Positions 34,783 through 43,000 of a stretch of DNA of 64,000 nt are shown here, piece after piece. The position numbers and the translations under genes are program-made. The notes under the pieces are model-generated. The model did not search any database, was not told the DNA's origin, and saw nothing but the letters and a program-made list of their open reading frames with translations. Where the stretch lies: the NCBI GenBank assembly GCA_963850605.1, contig CAWKLX010000007.1:248001-312000 (forward strand), given 5' to 3'. The DNA is from BOG-908 sp963850605 (lineage in GTDB: Bacteria > Pseudomonadota > Alphaproteobacteria > Acetobacterales > Acetobacteraceae). Position 1 is the first letter of the stretch; every line of letters starts with the position of its first letter.

Positions 34783-35427
34783 ATGGATGTGCTGACCATC
34801 AGCTCGGCCCACAGGGGGGCGCAGATCGGCATCGTCCGGGACGGCGTCGTTGTCGCCTGCGAGACGCTGGCGGTGGCGCACGGTCTGGCGGCTGTCTTGC
34901 CCGCCTGCCTTGCGGGGCTGCTGGACGGGCGCGACACGCCGGGCCTGGTGGCGGCGGTCACCGGGCCGGGCAGCTTCACCGGGCTGCGCGCCGGGCTTTC
35001 GGTGGCGCATGGCGTGGCGCTGGGATGGGGTGTGCCATTGATCGGCGTGACGGTGGCTGAGGCGCTGTGCCGCTCGGCGGGGCCGCACTTGGATGGGCGA
35101 CGTCTGTGGGTGGCGCTCGCGGCCCGCGCCGGCCATGTTTTCCTGGACCGCGAGGGCGTGCTGACTGCCTGGCCGGAAGGCGGGTTGCCGCCGGCCGACG
35201 GGCGGATTGCGGTGGCCGGTGACGCGGCCAACGTGGTGGTGGCCGCCCTCGCCGCGCGGAATGCCGATGTGAAGCTGCTGTCGCAGCGTGCGGCTGGCGC
35301 CGTCGATATCGCCGACGTCGCCTTGGCGCGGTCACGGGGTGAGCTGTCCGCCACCCCTGCCCTTCCTTTGTATGGCGAGGCGGCGCTGGCCCGGCGGGCG
35401 CCGGCGGGGCGCGGAGCGCCGGCGTGA
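34783..35427 (+). CDS. tsaB: tRNA threonylcarbamoyladenosine biosynthesis protein TsaB
   Basis: Partner of TsaD in making t6A at position 37 of ANN-decoding tRNAs. The 214-residue ASKHA-fold protein has DVLTISSAHRGAQIGIVRDG at its start and the hallmark VTGPGSFTGLRAGLSVAHGV with VTVAEALC after it. It overlaps rimI by ATGA at 35424; tsaB-rimI pairs are common because both act on ribosome or tRNA function. Confidence 0.92.
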   Translation: MDVLTISSAHRGAQIGIVRDGVVVACETLAVAHGLAAVLPACLAGLLDGRDTPGLVAAVTGPGSFTGLRAGLSVAHGVALGWGVPLIGVTVAEALCRSAGPHLDGRRLWVALAARAGHVFLDREGVLTAWPEGGLPPADGRIAVAGDAANVVVAALAARNADVKLLSQRAAGAVDIADVALARSRGELSATPALPLYGEAALARRAPAGRGAPA

Positions 35428-35871
35428 GCCAGGGTGGCCTTACCCGCGCCGGTCCGCTGCATGCCACCGTGCTCTCGGCCATTCACGCCCGCGCCTTCCC
35501 GGAAGACGAGTCCTGGGATGCGCGTATCATCGCCGGCCAGTTGTCCCAGCCTGGCGTGTTCGGGCTGATCGGATTCCGGCGGCGGCATGATCCTGGCGCG
35601 GCTGGCCGCCGACGAGGCGGAGGTGCTGACGGTGGCGGTGGTGCCCGAGCGTCGGCAGCAGGGGCTTGGTGCGCGGCTTGTGTCGGAGGCGGCCGGGGAA
35701 GCACGGCGGCGGGGGGCGGTGCGCCTGTTCCTGGAGGTTTCCACGCGCAACCCGGCCGCACGCGCGCTGTATCGCGCTTTGGGGTTCGAGCAGGTTGGGC
35801 GCCGTCGCGGCTATTACGCGGACGGGTCGGACGCGCTCACCTTGCGCCTGACACTGGCCCCGCGTGCGTAG
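35424..35871 (+). pseudogene. rimI: Ribosomal-protein-alanine N-acetyltransferase RimI, one frameshift
   Basis: GNAT acetyltransferase that acetylates ribosomal protein S18 in the model system. The frame from the ATG at 35424 gives LHATVLSAIHARAFPEDESW and QLSQPGVFGLIG; the rest, MILARLAADEAEVLTVAVVP, then RRQQGLGARLVSEAAGEARR (acetyl-CoA loop), LEVSTRNPAARALYRALGFE and RRRGYYADGSDALTLRLTL, is in the next frame. The change falls near 35573 (GGATTCCGGCGG); dropping one T restores GSGGGMILA. With that one change the protein is about 148 residues, normal for RimI. A sequencing error is likely, or a recent inactivation. Confidence 0.82.
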
Positions 35872-36115
35872 CCGGCCCGCGCCGGAGGAGCAGCCGCGTA
35901 CCTCCATCCTGCTGCGGGCGCTGGTCCAGCACCTCATGACCCTGCCGAACGGCCGAAGCCGGCACGTTACGCAGGGGATCTGCGCCCCGCAGCCGTACCT
36001 CGAGCACCTGGCCGGGCCGCAGCCGGTCCAGCGCCAGGCGGGTACGGACATAGGTCATGGGACAAATCTCGGCCGTGATATCAAGTGCGCTATCGGCCAC
36101 AGGTAGTGAGGACAT
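35837..36115 (-). CDS. TusA-family sulfurtransferase
   Basis: A small protein of 92 residues. DITAEICPMTYVRTRLALDR carries the CP motif whose Cys accepts sulfur in TusA proteins, and RPGQVLEVRLRGADPLRNVP and GHEVLDQR are the following strands. The C-terminal tail (LLLRRGPATHAGPVSGAR) extends about 15 residues past the usual end and overlaps the converging rimI by 35 bases. Its sulfur partner is not encoded nearby. Confidence 0.78.
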   Translation of the reverse strand: MSSLPVADSALDITAEICPMTYVRTRLALDRLRPGQVLEVRLRGADPLRNVPASAVRQGHEVLDQRPQQDGGTRLLLRRGPATHAGPVSGAR

Positions 36116-36214
36116 GCTTGCAACTCGCGGAAATGTCTTGGGCCTGCACCTTGCGGCGCGGCAGGTGCGCTCCGTATATGGCGGTCATCGCAAATATAAC
36201 GAAGGTTTACGACG

Positions 36215-36640
36215 ATGGCTGACACGCCTGCGTCACCTGATGTGCTTGGCCTGACAGCACAGATCGTGGCCTCCCACGTGGCCAACAATACTATTGATGC
36301 CGATTCTCTGCCGGCGCTGATCCACGGCGTGTATGCCTCACTGGCCGGCCTGGGTGCCGCCCCGGCCCAGGCCGCCCCCGAGCCGCGTCAGCCGGCGGTG
36401 CCGGTGAAGAAATCGGTTTTTCCGGACCATATCGTGTGCCTGGAAGACGGCAAGAAGCTGAAGATGCTCAAGCGGCATCTGATGACCGCGTTCGGACTGT
36501 CGCCGGAGCAGTATCGTGAGCGCTGGGGCTTGCCGCCGGACTATCCGATGGTGGCGCCGAACTATGCCAGCCATCGTTCCAGCCTGGCGAAGAAAATCGG
36601 GTTGGGAACGAAGCCGCGCGAGGCGAGGCGCCGCGCATAA
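36215..36640 (+). CDS. MucR/Ros-family transcriptional regulator
   Basis: A 141-residue regulator of the alphaproteobacterial Ros/MucR family, which controls exopolysaccharide, motility and cell-cycle genes. Zinc-finger-like core: DHIVCLEDGKKLKMLKRHLM, TAFGLSPEQYRERWGLPPDY, MVAPNYASHRSSLAKKIGLG. The N-terminal helix region ASPDVLGLTAQIVASHVANN mediates oligomers in MucR. Only one of the usual cysteines is present, a common variant. The ATG has no strong ribosome site but the family start MADTPASPD-type fits. Confidence 0.93.
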   Translation: MADTPASPDVLGLTAQIVASHVANNTIDADSLPALIHGVYASLAGLGAAPAQAAPEPRQPAVPVKKSVFPDHIVCLEDGKKLKMLKRHLMTAFGLSPEQYRERWGLPPDYPMVAPNYASHRSSLAKKIGLGTKPREARRRA

Positions 36641-36652
36641 GCGGGCCATTCT

Positions 36653-37135
36653 TCAGCGGAGTGCAGCGAAGAACTCTCGTAACAGCGCGGCCGAATCGCT
36701 TTCGCGGACACCGCCGATGATATCGGGAACATGCAGGCAGCCGGGTGCCGCGAATACCCGGGCGCCGTGTTCCACGCCCCCGCCTTTCGGGTCGTAGGCG
36801 CCGAAGATGATGCGGCGCAGCCGAAAATGCACGGCGGCGGCGGCGCACATCGCGCAGGGTTCCAGCGTCACGTAGAGGTCGCAGCCGGTCAGGCGCGGCG
36901 TGCCGCGCAAGGCTGCGGCCGCGCGCATGGCGAGCAACTCGGCATGGGCGGACGGGTCTTGCCGCGCTTCCACCTCGTTGCCGGCGTGTGCCAGCAACTC
37001 GCCGCCAGGGCTGGCAATGACGGCGCCCACGGGGACTTCGCCCCGTGCGCCGGCCCGGCGCGCCTCGTCGAACGCCGACTGCATCATGTGTCGGCTCTGT
37101 GCAGGCGACAGCTTGGCCGGTAGCACTGTTGGCAT
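36653..37135 (-). CDS. tadA: tRNA-specific adenosine deaminase
   Basis: Converts A34 to inosine in tRNA-Arg(ACG). The 160-residue cytidine-deaminase fold keeps the zinc ligands: DPSAHAELLAMRAA with the HAE proton shuttle and LYVTLEPCAMCAAAAVHFRL with PCxxC. VPVGAVIASPGG and GAYDPKGGGVEHGARVFAAP complete the family signature. Its ATG (complement of 37133-37135) overlaps the ATG of the opposite-strand amidotransferase gene in the sequence CATG. Confidence 0.93.
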   Translation of the reverse strand: MPTVLPAKLSPAQSRHMMQSAFDEARRAGARGEVPVGAVIASPGGELLAHAGNEVEARQDPSAHAELLAMRAAAALRGTPRLTGCDLYVTLEPCAMCAAAAVHFRLRRIIFGAYDPKGGGVEHGARVFAAPGCLHVPDIIGGVRESDSAALLREFFAALR

Positions 37136-37856
37136 GGCAGTCCGAAAGAAACCGGTGATCGGGATAACCCTCGATAGCGAGGAGGCGGGCGGCTATTCCG
37201 TCTATCCCTGGTATGCGCTGCGCACCAACTATGTCGCGGCCATAGCCAGGGCCGGCGGGGTGCCGCTGGCCCTGCCGCACGAGGCGGCGCTGGCCGCGGA
37301 CATGCTTGGGGCTATCGATGCGCTGGTCGTGACGGGGGGCGCGTTCGACGTCGATCCGGCGCTGTATGGGGCAGCCGAGACGCATGCGAGCGTTACGTTG
37401 AAGCACGGGCGCACCGCTTGCGAGCACGCTCTGCTGACCGGTGCGCTGGCGCGGGACATGCCGGTGCTGGGCATTTGCGGCGGCCAGCAACTGCTGGCCG
37501 TGGCCCTGGGTGGCACGCTGGTCCAGCACATTCCCGACACGGTGCCCGACGCTCTGCCGCACGAGCAGCCCAATCCCAGGCATGAGCCGGGGCATGCCGT
37601 GTCGATCGTGCCGGCAAGCCTGCTGCACCGGATTGTGGGGCGGGACGCCATGCAGGTGAACAGCTCGCATCATCAGGCGGTGGCGACCCCCGGCGCCCAG
37701 GGGCGCGTGAACGCGCTGGCGCCCGACGGTGTGATCGAGGGCGTGGAGGCCCCGGAGCACCGGTTCTGCCTGGGCGTGCAATGGCACCCGGAATTCCTGA
37801 TCGATTCCGGTGACGCGCTGATCTTTTCCGCCCTGGTGCAGGCAGCCTGCGCGTGA
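37134..37856 (+). CDS. Class I glutamine amidotransferase-like hydrolase (PuuD-like)
   Basis: A peptidase-C26-type gamma-glutamyl hydrolase, 240 residues. VIGITLDSEEAGGYSVYPWY starts the fold, DALVVTGGAFDVDPALYG follows, LGICGGQQLLAVALGGTLVQ carries the nucleophile Cys, and FCLGVQWHPEFLID the His and Glu of the triad. PuuD relatives cleave gamma-glutamyl-GABA; the substrate here is not known. The start overlaps tadA in CATG, and the stop overlaps the next gene in GTGA. Confidence 0.87.
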   Translation: MAVRKKPVIGITLDSEEAGGYSVYPWYALRTNYVAAIARAGGVPLALPHEAALAADMLGAIDALVVTGGAFDVDPALYGAAETHASVTLKHGRTACEHALLTGALARDMPVLGICGGQQLLAVALGGTLVQHIPDTVPDALPHEQPNPRHEPGHAVSIVPASLLHRIVGRDAMQVNSSHHQAVATPGAQGRVNALAPDGVIEGVEAPEHRFCLGVQWHPEFLIDSGDALIFSALVQAACA

Positions 37857-38602
37857 GTGGGGACGGCCCCGCGCCGGCGCCCGGCGACCGGATCGCCAAG
37901 TGGCTGGCGCGGGCGGGGGTGGCCAGCCGGCGGGATGCCGAACGGCTGGTGGCCGACGGAAAGATCAGCCTGAACGGGGCGGCAGTGACGCACCCGGCAA
38001 CCTTCGTGGCGCCGGGCGACATCGTCCAGGTCGGCGGCCAGGTGGTCGAACCGCCGGCGCGCGCCCGGCTGTGGCGCTACCATAAGCCGGACGGGGTGAT
38101 GACCACCCACAAGGACCCGGAGGGCCGGCCGACCGTGTTCGAGAAAATGCCGGACTCGATGCCGCGCGTGGTCAGCGTCGGGCGGCTTGATCTGAACAGC
38201 GAGGGGCTGCTGTTGCTGACCAATGATGGGGCGCTGGCACGCCAGCTGGAGCTGCCGTCCAACGGGTGGATTCGCCGGTACCGCGTGCGGGTGCACGGTG
38301 ATGTGGAGCCGCGCGCGCTGGCCGATCTGGCGCGTGGCCTGGTGATTGACGGCGTGCGGTATGCCGGCATCGAGGCGGGGCTGGATAGCCGCAAGGGGAC
38401 GAATGCGTGGCTGACGGTCTCGCTGCGCGAGGGCCGCAACCGCGAGATACGCCGGGTGATGCAGCATCTTCAGCTGAGCGTGACACGGCTGATCCGCATC
38501 GCGTACGGACCGTTCCAGCTTGGCAATTTGGAGCGCGGCGGGATTGCCGAAGTGCCGCCAAAGGTGCTGCGCGAGCAGCTGCCGGACGCGCCGCAGACCT
38601 GA
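37853..38602 (+). CDS. RsuA/RluB-family pseudouridine synthase
   Basis: A 249-residue rRNA pseudouridine synthase. An N-terminal S4 RNA-binding domain (RIAKWLARAGVASRRDAERL) precedes the catalytic part: LWRYHKPDGVMTTHKDPEGR, VSVGRLDLNSEGLLLLTNDG (catalytic Asp in GRLD), GALARQLELPSNG and LREGRNREIRRVMQHLQLSV. The size and the NREIRRVM block fit RluB rather than RsuA. A GTG start overlaps the amidotransferase stop. It leads to rsmD, so two rRNA-modifying genes are paired. Confidence 0.9.
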   Translation: MSGDGPAPAPGDRIAKWLARAGVASRRDAERLVADGKISLNGAAVTHPATFVAPGDIVQVGGQVVEPPARARLWRYHKPDGVMTTHKDPEGRPTVFEKMPDSMPRVVSVGRLDLNSEGLLLLTNDGALARQLELPSNGWIRRYRVRVHGDVEPRALADLARGLVIDGVRYAGIEAGLDSRKGTNAWLTVSLREGRNREIRRVMQHLQLSVTRLIRIAYGPFQLGNLERGGIAEVPPKVLREQLPDAPQT

Positions 38603-38643
38603 AGCGGCACGATGCCGCGCAACAACGTTTCGTTAAACAATCG

Positions 38644-39192
38644 ATGCGCATCATAGGCGGTGCCTGGCGGGGACGCCGGCTGATGGCTCCGGCAGGCGCC
38701 GTCACCCGGCCGACCGGTGAGCGGATGCGTCAGGCGATCTTCGACATGCTGCTGCACGCGGCATGGGGCGGGCCGGGGCTGTTGCGGGACGCGGTTGTGC
38801 TGGATGCGTTCGCCGGCACGGGCGCGATGGGATTGGAAGCGTTGTCGAGAGGGGCTGGACAGGTGGTTTTCATGGAGTGTGACGCGACTGCGCTGGCCAG
38901 CCTGCATGCCAATATTGCCGCGTGCCGCGCGGCCGAGCGGGCCCGCGTGCTGGCCACCGACGTGCTCGCACCGCCACGGGGGCCGGCTTGCCAGTTGGTT
39001 TTTCTCGATCCGCCCTATGGTAAAAACCTGATTCCGGCCGCTTTGCGCGGCCTGCGCGCGCGCGGTTGGGTTGGGCCGGGCGCGGTGGTCGTGGCCGAAA
39101 GCGGCAACGACGAGACGATCTCCAGCGAGGGCGTTCCACTGGCGCAACGCCGGCATGGGGCTGCCTGTGTGACCGTATGGCGGGAACACTGA
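38644..39192 (+). CDS. rsmD: 16S rRNA (guanine(966)-N(2))-methyltransferase
   Basis: Rossmann-fold methyltransferase of 182 residues: MRIIGGAWRGRRLMAPAGAV, then RPTGERMRQAIFDMLLHA, the SAM loop VVLDAFAGTGAMGLEALSRG, and the catalytic VFLDPPYGKNLIP (DPPY for base N-methylation). All family landmarks are present. Start at the ATG 38644. Its TGA overlaps the ATG of the next gene in TGATG. Confidence 0.93.
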   Translation: MRIIGGAWRGRRLMAPAGAVTRPTGERMRQAIFDMLLHAAWGGPGLLRDAVVLDAFAGTGAMGLEALSRGAGQVVFMECDATALASLHANIAACRAAERARVLATDVLAPPRGPACQLVFLDPPYGKNLIPAALRGLRARGWVGPGAVVVAESGNDETISSEGVPLAQRRHGAACVTVWREH

Positions 39193-40355
39193 TGCAGCGC
39201 TCTCCGGAAACGATTTTGCACCAGCGCTCGATCGCTGCGCTGGCCATGCCGGCAGATGCGGCCGGCAGCTATCCTGTCCAGCACGTGCACTCGCTGGGCC
39301 CGGCCCGTATTCCGGTGCCGCCGTTGCCGACGGGCGGAGCGTTTTTCGATGTTTGGCCGGTGCGCGAATTGCCTGACCAGGGGCTTTGGGCCGCCCCGCA
39401 TTACGACAGCTTCGCGCCACCGCTTTTTGTTTTGCACGATGTGACCGTGCACTCCTCGGCAGGCATTCTGGCCATTGGCGATTGCGTGGTGGGCGAATCG
39501 TTGGCGAATACGGCGCCGCAGCTGCACGCCTATCGCGCGCTGGCCAAGGGAATCGCGATCCGGCCGTCCTCTGTGGTGCGGCTGCCGGGCACGCATATCA
39601 CCGTGCTGGCGGGCGGCGAGATGGATTACCGTCACGCGCTGCTGGACGGTCTGGCACGGCTGTCCGCGGTGCCGGACACCTATCTGGCCGCGGCCGCCGG
39701 GCTGCTGGTGCCGCGCGGCGGGGTGGCACAGGCCGAGTTGCTGGATCTGTTCGATCCTTTGCCCAGCCTTGCGGTGCGTCATGTGGAGCGCGGCGAGACG
39801 TTGCGTGTCGAAACGCTCGTCTTCCCGCTCTCGGTCTGTGGCGAGTCGGCTTATCACCCGTGCGTGGCCGATTTCTTTGCCCGCCTGTCCGCCAACGTGG
39901 CGCCCGCGCCCGGTCGCCTGCCGAGGCGCGTCTATATCGACCGGCGTGGCTCACCCATCCAGCCGTTGCGCAACGAAAGCGAGCTGATCGGAGGCCTGGC
40001 TCGGCTCGGGTTCGAGCCGGTGCGGCTCGAAAAGCTGTCGCTGGCCGATCAGATACGCCTGTTCCGACAAGCCGAGGCCATCGTGGCACCCCACGGCTCG
40101 ATGCTGACCAATCTTGGTTTTGCCCGGCCCGGCTGCCTGGCGGTCGAGCTGCTGATGGATGCGCATGTCGATTGGAGTTATCGTAATCTCTCCGCGTTGA
40201 TGGGGCTGCGCTATGACTGCGTGCTGGGCCGCGCGCGCAAACCATGGGGCGATTGGCCGTTCGAGTCCTACCGCACGCCCTGGGATATTTCTGTCAATCA
40301 CGTGGTGGCGGCGGTGGCCCATTCGCTGGGGGGCGGAACCGGCCGACCTAACTGA
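39192..40355 (+). CDS. Glycosyltransferase family 61 protein
   Basis: A 387-residue protein of the DUF563/GT61 family. The N-terminal half has no clear motif; the C-terminal half holds RVYIDRRGSPIQPLRNESEL, LGFEPVRLEKLSLADQIRLF and AEAIVAPHGSMLTNLGFARP, the GT61 signature APHGxxLTNLxFxRPG. GT61 enzymes add xylose or related sugars to surface glycans. Its start overlaps the rsmD stop. It has no membrane segment. Confidence 0.82.
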   Translation: MQRSPETILHQRSIAALAMPADAAGSYPVQHVHSLGPARIPVPPLPTGGAFFDVWPVRELPDQGLWAAPHYDSFAPPLFVLHDVTVHSSAGILAIGDCVVGESLANTAPQLHAYRALAKGIAIRPSSVVRLPGTHITVLAGGEMDYRHALLDGLARLSAVPDTYLAAAAGLLVPRGGVAQAELLDLFDPLPSLAVRHVERGETLRVETLVFPLSVCGESAYHPCVADFFARLSANVAPAPGRLPRRVYIDRRGSPIQPLRNESELIGGLARLGFEPVRLEKLSLADQIRLFRQAEAIVAPHGSMLTNLGFARPGCLAVELLMDAHVDWSYRNLSALMGLRYDCVLGRARKPWGDWPFESYRTPWDISVNHVVAAVAHSLGGGTGRPN

Positions 40356-40396
40356 ACGGGTTTGCCGTTCGTCCGCGCTGGGCCAAGCTGCCGGGC

Positions 40397-41230
40397 ATGC
40401 TGCCCAGATCGCCCAGCCGCACCGCGCTCTCGGCCGCCGTGCATCGGGCCGCGCATCAATCGGCTGAGGGCGGCCGTATTTTTCGCGACCCTCTTGCGGT
40501 CGCCATCCTTGGTGCGGGCATATCCCTGCCCGGGCAGGCGGAACTGGATGCGCGCAGGCCCATGCGGCTGTTCATCGCGATCCGTACACGGTTCGCCGAA
40601 GATCACCTGGCCGACGCCGTGCAGCGCGGTGTGCGGCAGCTTGTAGTGTTGGGCGCCGGGCTCGACACCTATGCCTATCGCGGCGCCCATGCGGGCCGGC
40701 TCACCGTGTTCGAAGTCGACCACCCCGCCACGCAGGCCTGGAAGCGGGAGCGGTTGGACGAGGCGGGGATTGCGTTGCCGCGTAACCTGCGGTTCGCACC
40801 GGTGGATTTCGAGGCGGAGCGGTTGTCGGACGGGCTGCGGGCCGCCGGGTTCGACCCCTCCCAGCCCAGCTTTTTCACCTGGCTCGGCGTCGTGCCCTAT
40901 CTCACGGCCGATGCGGTGACGGGAACGTTGTCGTTCATTGGCAGTCTGCCAGGCGGAGCGGCGGTCGTCTTTGATTATGGCAGCCCGACCGGTGCGCTGT
41001 CGGCCGAGGCCCGTGCCCGTCATGCCGCGCTTGCGGCGCGGGTGGCAGAGGCGGGCGAGCCCTTCCTGAGCCTGTTCGAGCCGGCCGAGCTTGCGGGCCA
41101 CCTGCGCGCGGCCGGATTTACCCTGGTTCGGGATTGGGGTGCGGCAGAGATCTCCGCGCGATACCTGTCAGGGCGGGGTGGCGGCCATGGAGGGCATCTT
41201 GTGCGCGCCGAGACCAAGGCGCGCCCCTGA
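40397..41230 (+). CDS. Class I SAM-dependent methyltransferase, LCMT/TIGR00027 type
   Basis: A 277-residue methyltransferase related to leucine carboxyl methyltransferases. TRFAEDHLADAVQRGVRQLV and VLGAGLDTYAYRG form the SAM loop; VFEVDHPATQAWKRERLDEA places the acidic ligand; FTWLGVVPYLTADAVTGTLS is the family's motif. Actinobacterial and alphaproteobacterial genomes carry such genes of unknown substrate. Its stop is followed by a 113-base gap with the ArsR promoter. Confidence 0.83.
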   Translation: MLPRSPSRTALSAAVHRAAHQSAEGGRIFRDPLAVAILGAGISLPGQAELDARRPMRLFIAIRTRFAEDHLADAVQRGVRQLVVLGAGLDTYAYRGAHAGRLTVFEVDHPATQAWKRERLDEAGIALPRNLRFAPVDFEAERLSDGLRAAGFDPSQPSFFTWLGVVPYLTADAVTGTLSFIGSLPGGAAVVFDYGSPTGALSAEARARHAALAARVAEAGEPFLSLFEPAELAGHLRAAGFTLVRDWGAAEISARYLSGRGGGHGGHLVRAETKARP

Positions 41231-41280
41231 AGGAGGTCACCTGACGCTGGTGACACGGCACGCATGGGCGCAGCTCCCGG

Positions 41281-41323
41281 TTGACAGATCCATAATCCGC
41301 CGGTTATCGGTTTGTCAGATAAC
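41281..41323 (+). promoter_or_regulatory. Promoter and inverted-repeat operator upstream of the ArsR gene
   Basis: TTGACA at 41281-41286 could be a -35 box; 17 bases later TTATCG at 41304-41309 is a weak -10. GTTATC (41303-41308) and GATAAC (41318-41323) form an inverted repeat spaced by nine bases over the -10, the usual site type for a self-repressing ArsR dimer. Confidence 0.5.
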
Positions 41324-41343
41324 TGGAAGGCTATGGTTTTCCG

Positions 41344-41667
41344 ATGGCGGCCCCTTGCGACACGCTTTTCAGGACGCTCGGAGATCCGACACGCCGGGGC
41401 ATCTTTGAGACGTTGTGTCGTGAGGGAGAGCAGACGGTCCGGGTCTTGACGGCGCGGGCCGGGGTCTCGCAACCGGCCGTGTCGAAACATCTCGGCGTGC
41501 TGAAACAGGCCGGGCTGGTGCTTGATCGCCAGGACGGACGCCAGACGCACTACAGCGCCCTGCCCGGCGCCCTGGCACCGCTGACCGACTGGACGAGCCA
41601 GATGTCCCATTTCTGGGAGAACCGGCTCGACCGCCTCGAGGACCTGCTGAAAAGGATGGACCAATGA
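41344..41667 (+). CDS. ArsR-family transcriptional regulator
   Basis: A 107-residue winged-helix repressor: DTLFRTLGDPTRRGIFETLC, VRVLTARAGVSQPAVSKHLG and LKQAGLVLDRQDGRQTHYSA. It lacks the ELCVCDL metal-binding site of arsenic sensors, so its signal is unknown. The stop overlaps the next gene by ATGA. An ArsR gene followed by an SRPBCC (AHSA1-like) gene is a very common two-gene unit. Confidence 0.9.
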   Translation: MAAPCDTLFRTLGDPTRRGIFETLCREGEQTVRVLTARAGVSQPAVSKHLGVLKQAGLVLDRQDGRQTHYSALPGALAPLTDWTSQMSHFWENRLDRLEDLLKRMDQ

Positions 41668-42074
41668 CCGAGACGTCGACCGGGACGCGTTCCGTTGTTG
41701 TCGAACGCGATATTCCGTATCCGCCGGAGAAAATCTGGCGCGCGCTCACCCAGCCACACCTGATCGAAGAGTGGCTCATGAAGAATGATTTTGCCCCTGT
41801 CGTGGGCCAGCATTTCGACCTGCGGGCCGATTGGGGCGGCGTCGCGTGCCGGGTTCTGACCGTCGAGCCGCACAGGGTGCTGTCATACTCATGGTCGGCC
41901 ATGGGTCTGGACAGTGTCGTCACCTGGACGCTGACCCCGGCGGGTGCGGGCACGCATCTCCGGATGGAACACGCCGGATTCCGGCCGGACCAGGAGCAGG
42001 CTTTTCAGGGTGCCACATATGGCTGGCAGCAGTTTCTCGCCAAGCTGGACCAGGTGCTGGCGCGGACCGACTGA
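41664..42074 (+). CDS. SRPBCC (AHSA1-like) domain protein
   Basis: A 136-residue START-like fold protein: VVERDIPYPPEKIWRALTQP, IEEWLMKNDFAPVVGQHFDL, SYSWSAMGLDSVVTWTLTPA and MEHAGFRPDQEQAFQGATYG. Such proteins have a hydrophobic ligand pocket. It pairs with the ArsR regulator upstream and may bind the molecule that signals through it. Confidence 0.9.
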   Translation: MTETSTGTRSVVVERDIPYPPEKIWRALTQPHLIEEWLMKNDFAPVVGQHFDLRADWGGVACRVLTVEPHRVLSYSWSAMGLDSVVTWTLTPAGAGTHLRMEHAGFRPDQEQAFQGATYGWQQFLAKLDQVLARTD

Positions 42075-42174
42075 ACCGGCGTCAGCCAGCACGTCGCCCG
42101 CCTCGTGATGCAGGTTGTCCCACCCACGCTCACGGCGCGGGAGCGTTGCGGTGTCGGATCACGATGCCGGATTT

Positions 42175-42217
42175 GGAGGTGGCGGCTCGGTATTCGCCTG
42201 AGCCGCCGGCGACCTCC
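42175..42217. terminator. Long hairpin between converging genes
   Basis: GGAGGT (42175-42180) pairs with ACCTCC (42212-42217), and GGCGGCTC (42181-42188) with GAGCCGCC (42200-42207). The stem is interrupted by GGCG on one side. It lies between the SRPBCC gene and nth, which converge, and probably ends both. The other parts of this 185-base gap show nothing recognisable. Confidence 0.6.
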
Positions 42218-42259
42218 GGCAAAGCAGGAGTGCTGCGGGCACCTCACACGCATCATCGT

Positions 42260-42898
42260 TTATGGCGCTGGATTTTTCTCAGGATACCGGCACCACGGGA
42301 CGCCGACGCACCGCCAGCACTCTGGCGTGCGCGCCTTGCAGACGTAACGCCCGTGCAGGATCAGCCAATGGTGGGCCGGGCGCAGCATGTCGGGCGGGAT
42401 GCGGCGGACCAGCCCGTCCTCCACCTCGCGGGGGGTGCGGCCGGGCGCGAGGCCGGTGCGGTTGCCCAGCCGAAAGATGTGGGTGTCCACGGCCATCGTC
42501 GATTCGCCGAACGCCACGTTCAGCACGACATTGGCGGTCTTGCGGCCGACGCCGGGCAGCGCCTCCAACGCCTCGCGGTCACGCGGCACCTGGCCGGCAT
42601 GGTTGCGGAGCAGTCTTTCAGACAGGGCCACGACGTTGCGGGCCTTGCCCTGCCACAGCCCGATGGAACGTATGTGTCGCGCCACGCCGTCCACACCCAG
42701 GCGGACCATGGCAGCCGCATCGGGCGCCTCGGCGAACAGGCCTTCCGTGGCCCGGTTCACGGAGGCGTCGGTCGCCTGCGCCGACAACACGACGGCGACC
42801 AGCAGGGTATAGGCATCGGCAAACCGCAATTCCGTTTCGGCATCCGGGCGGGCGGCAGCCAGTGCAGCGAGGAAGGAGCGGACATCCGCGCGAGTCAT
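42260..42898 (-). CDS. nth: Endonuclease III
   Basis: DNA glycosylase/AP lyase for oxidised pyrimidines, 212 residues from the ATG at 42898. It shows FADAYTLLVAVVLSAQATDA, the helix-hairpin-helix LPGVGRKTANVVLNVAFGES with the catalytic Lys, and AVDTHIFRLGNR with the catalytic Asp. The tail CKARTPECWRCVGVPWC has the 4Fe-4S spacing C-x6-C-x2-C-x5-C. It lies next to a DUF2244 gene, a common alphaproteobacterial neighbourhood. Confidence 0.95.
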   Translation of the reverse strand: MTRADVRSFLAALAAARPDAETELRFADAYTLLVAVVLSAQATDASVNRATEGLFAEAPDAAAMVRLGVDGVARHIRSIGLWQGKARNVVALSERLLRNHAGQVPRDREALEALPGVGRKTANVVLNVAFGESTMAVDTHIFRLGNRTGLAPGRTPREVEDGLVRRIPPDMLRPAHHWLILHGRYVCKARTPECWRCVGVPWCRYPEKNPAP

Positions 42899-43000
42899 GG
42901 GCCGGCTAGAGCGGGGTTTGGGCACGCTTGCGTGTTGCGGGATGCATTTCGGCGGCGCAACCCCGTTTCCGTGCCCCCACTGCACACCACATGCGCCATC

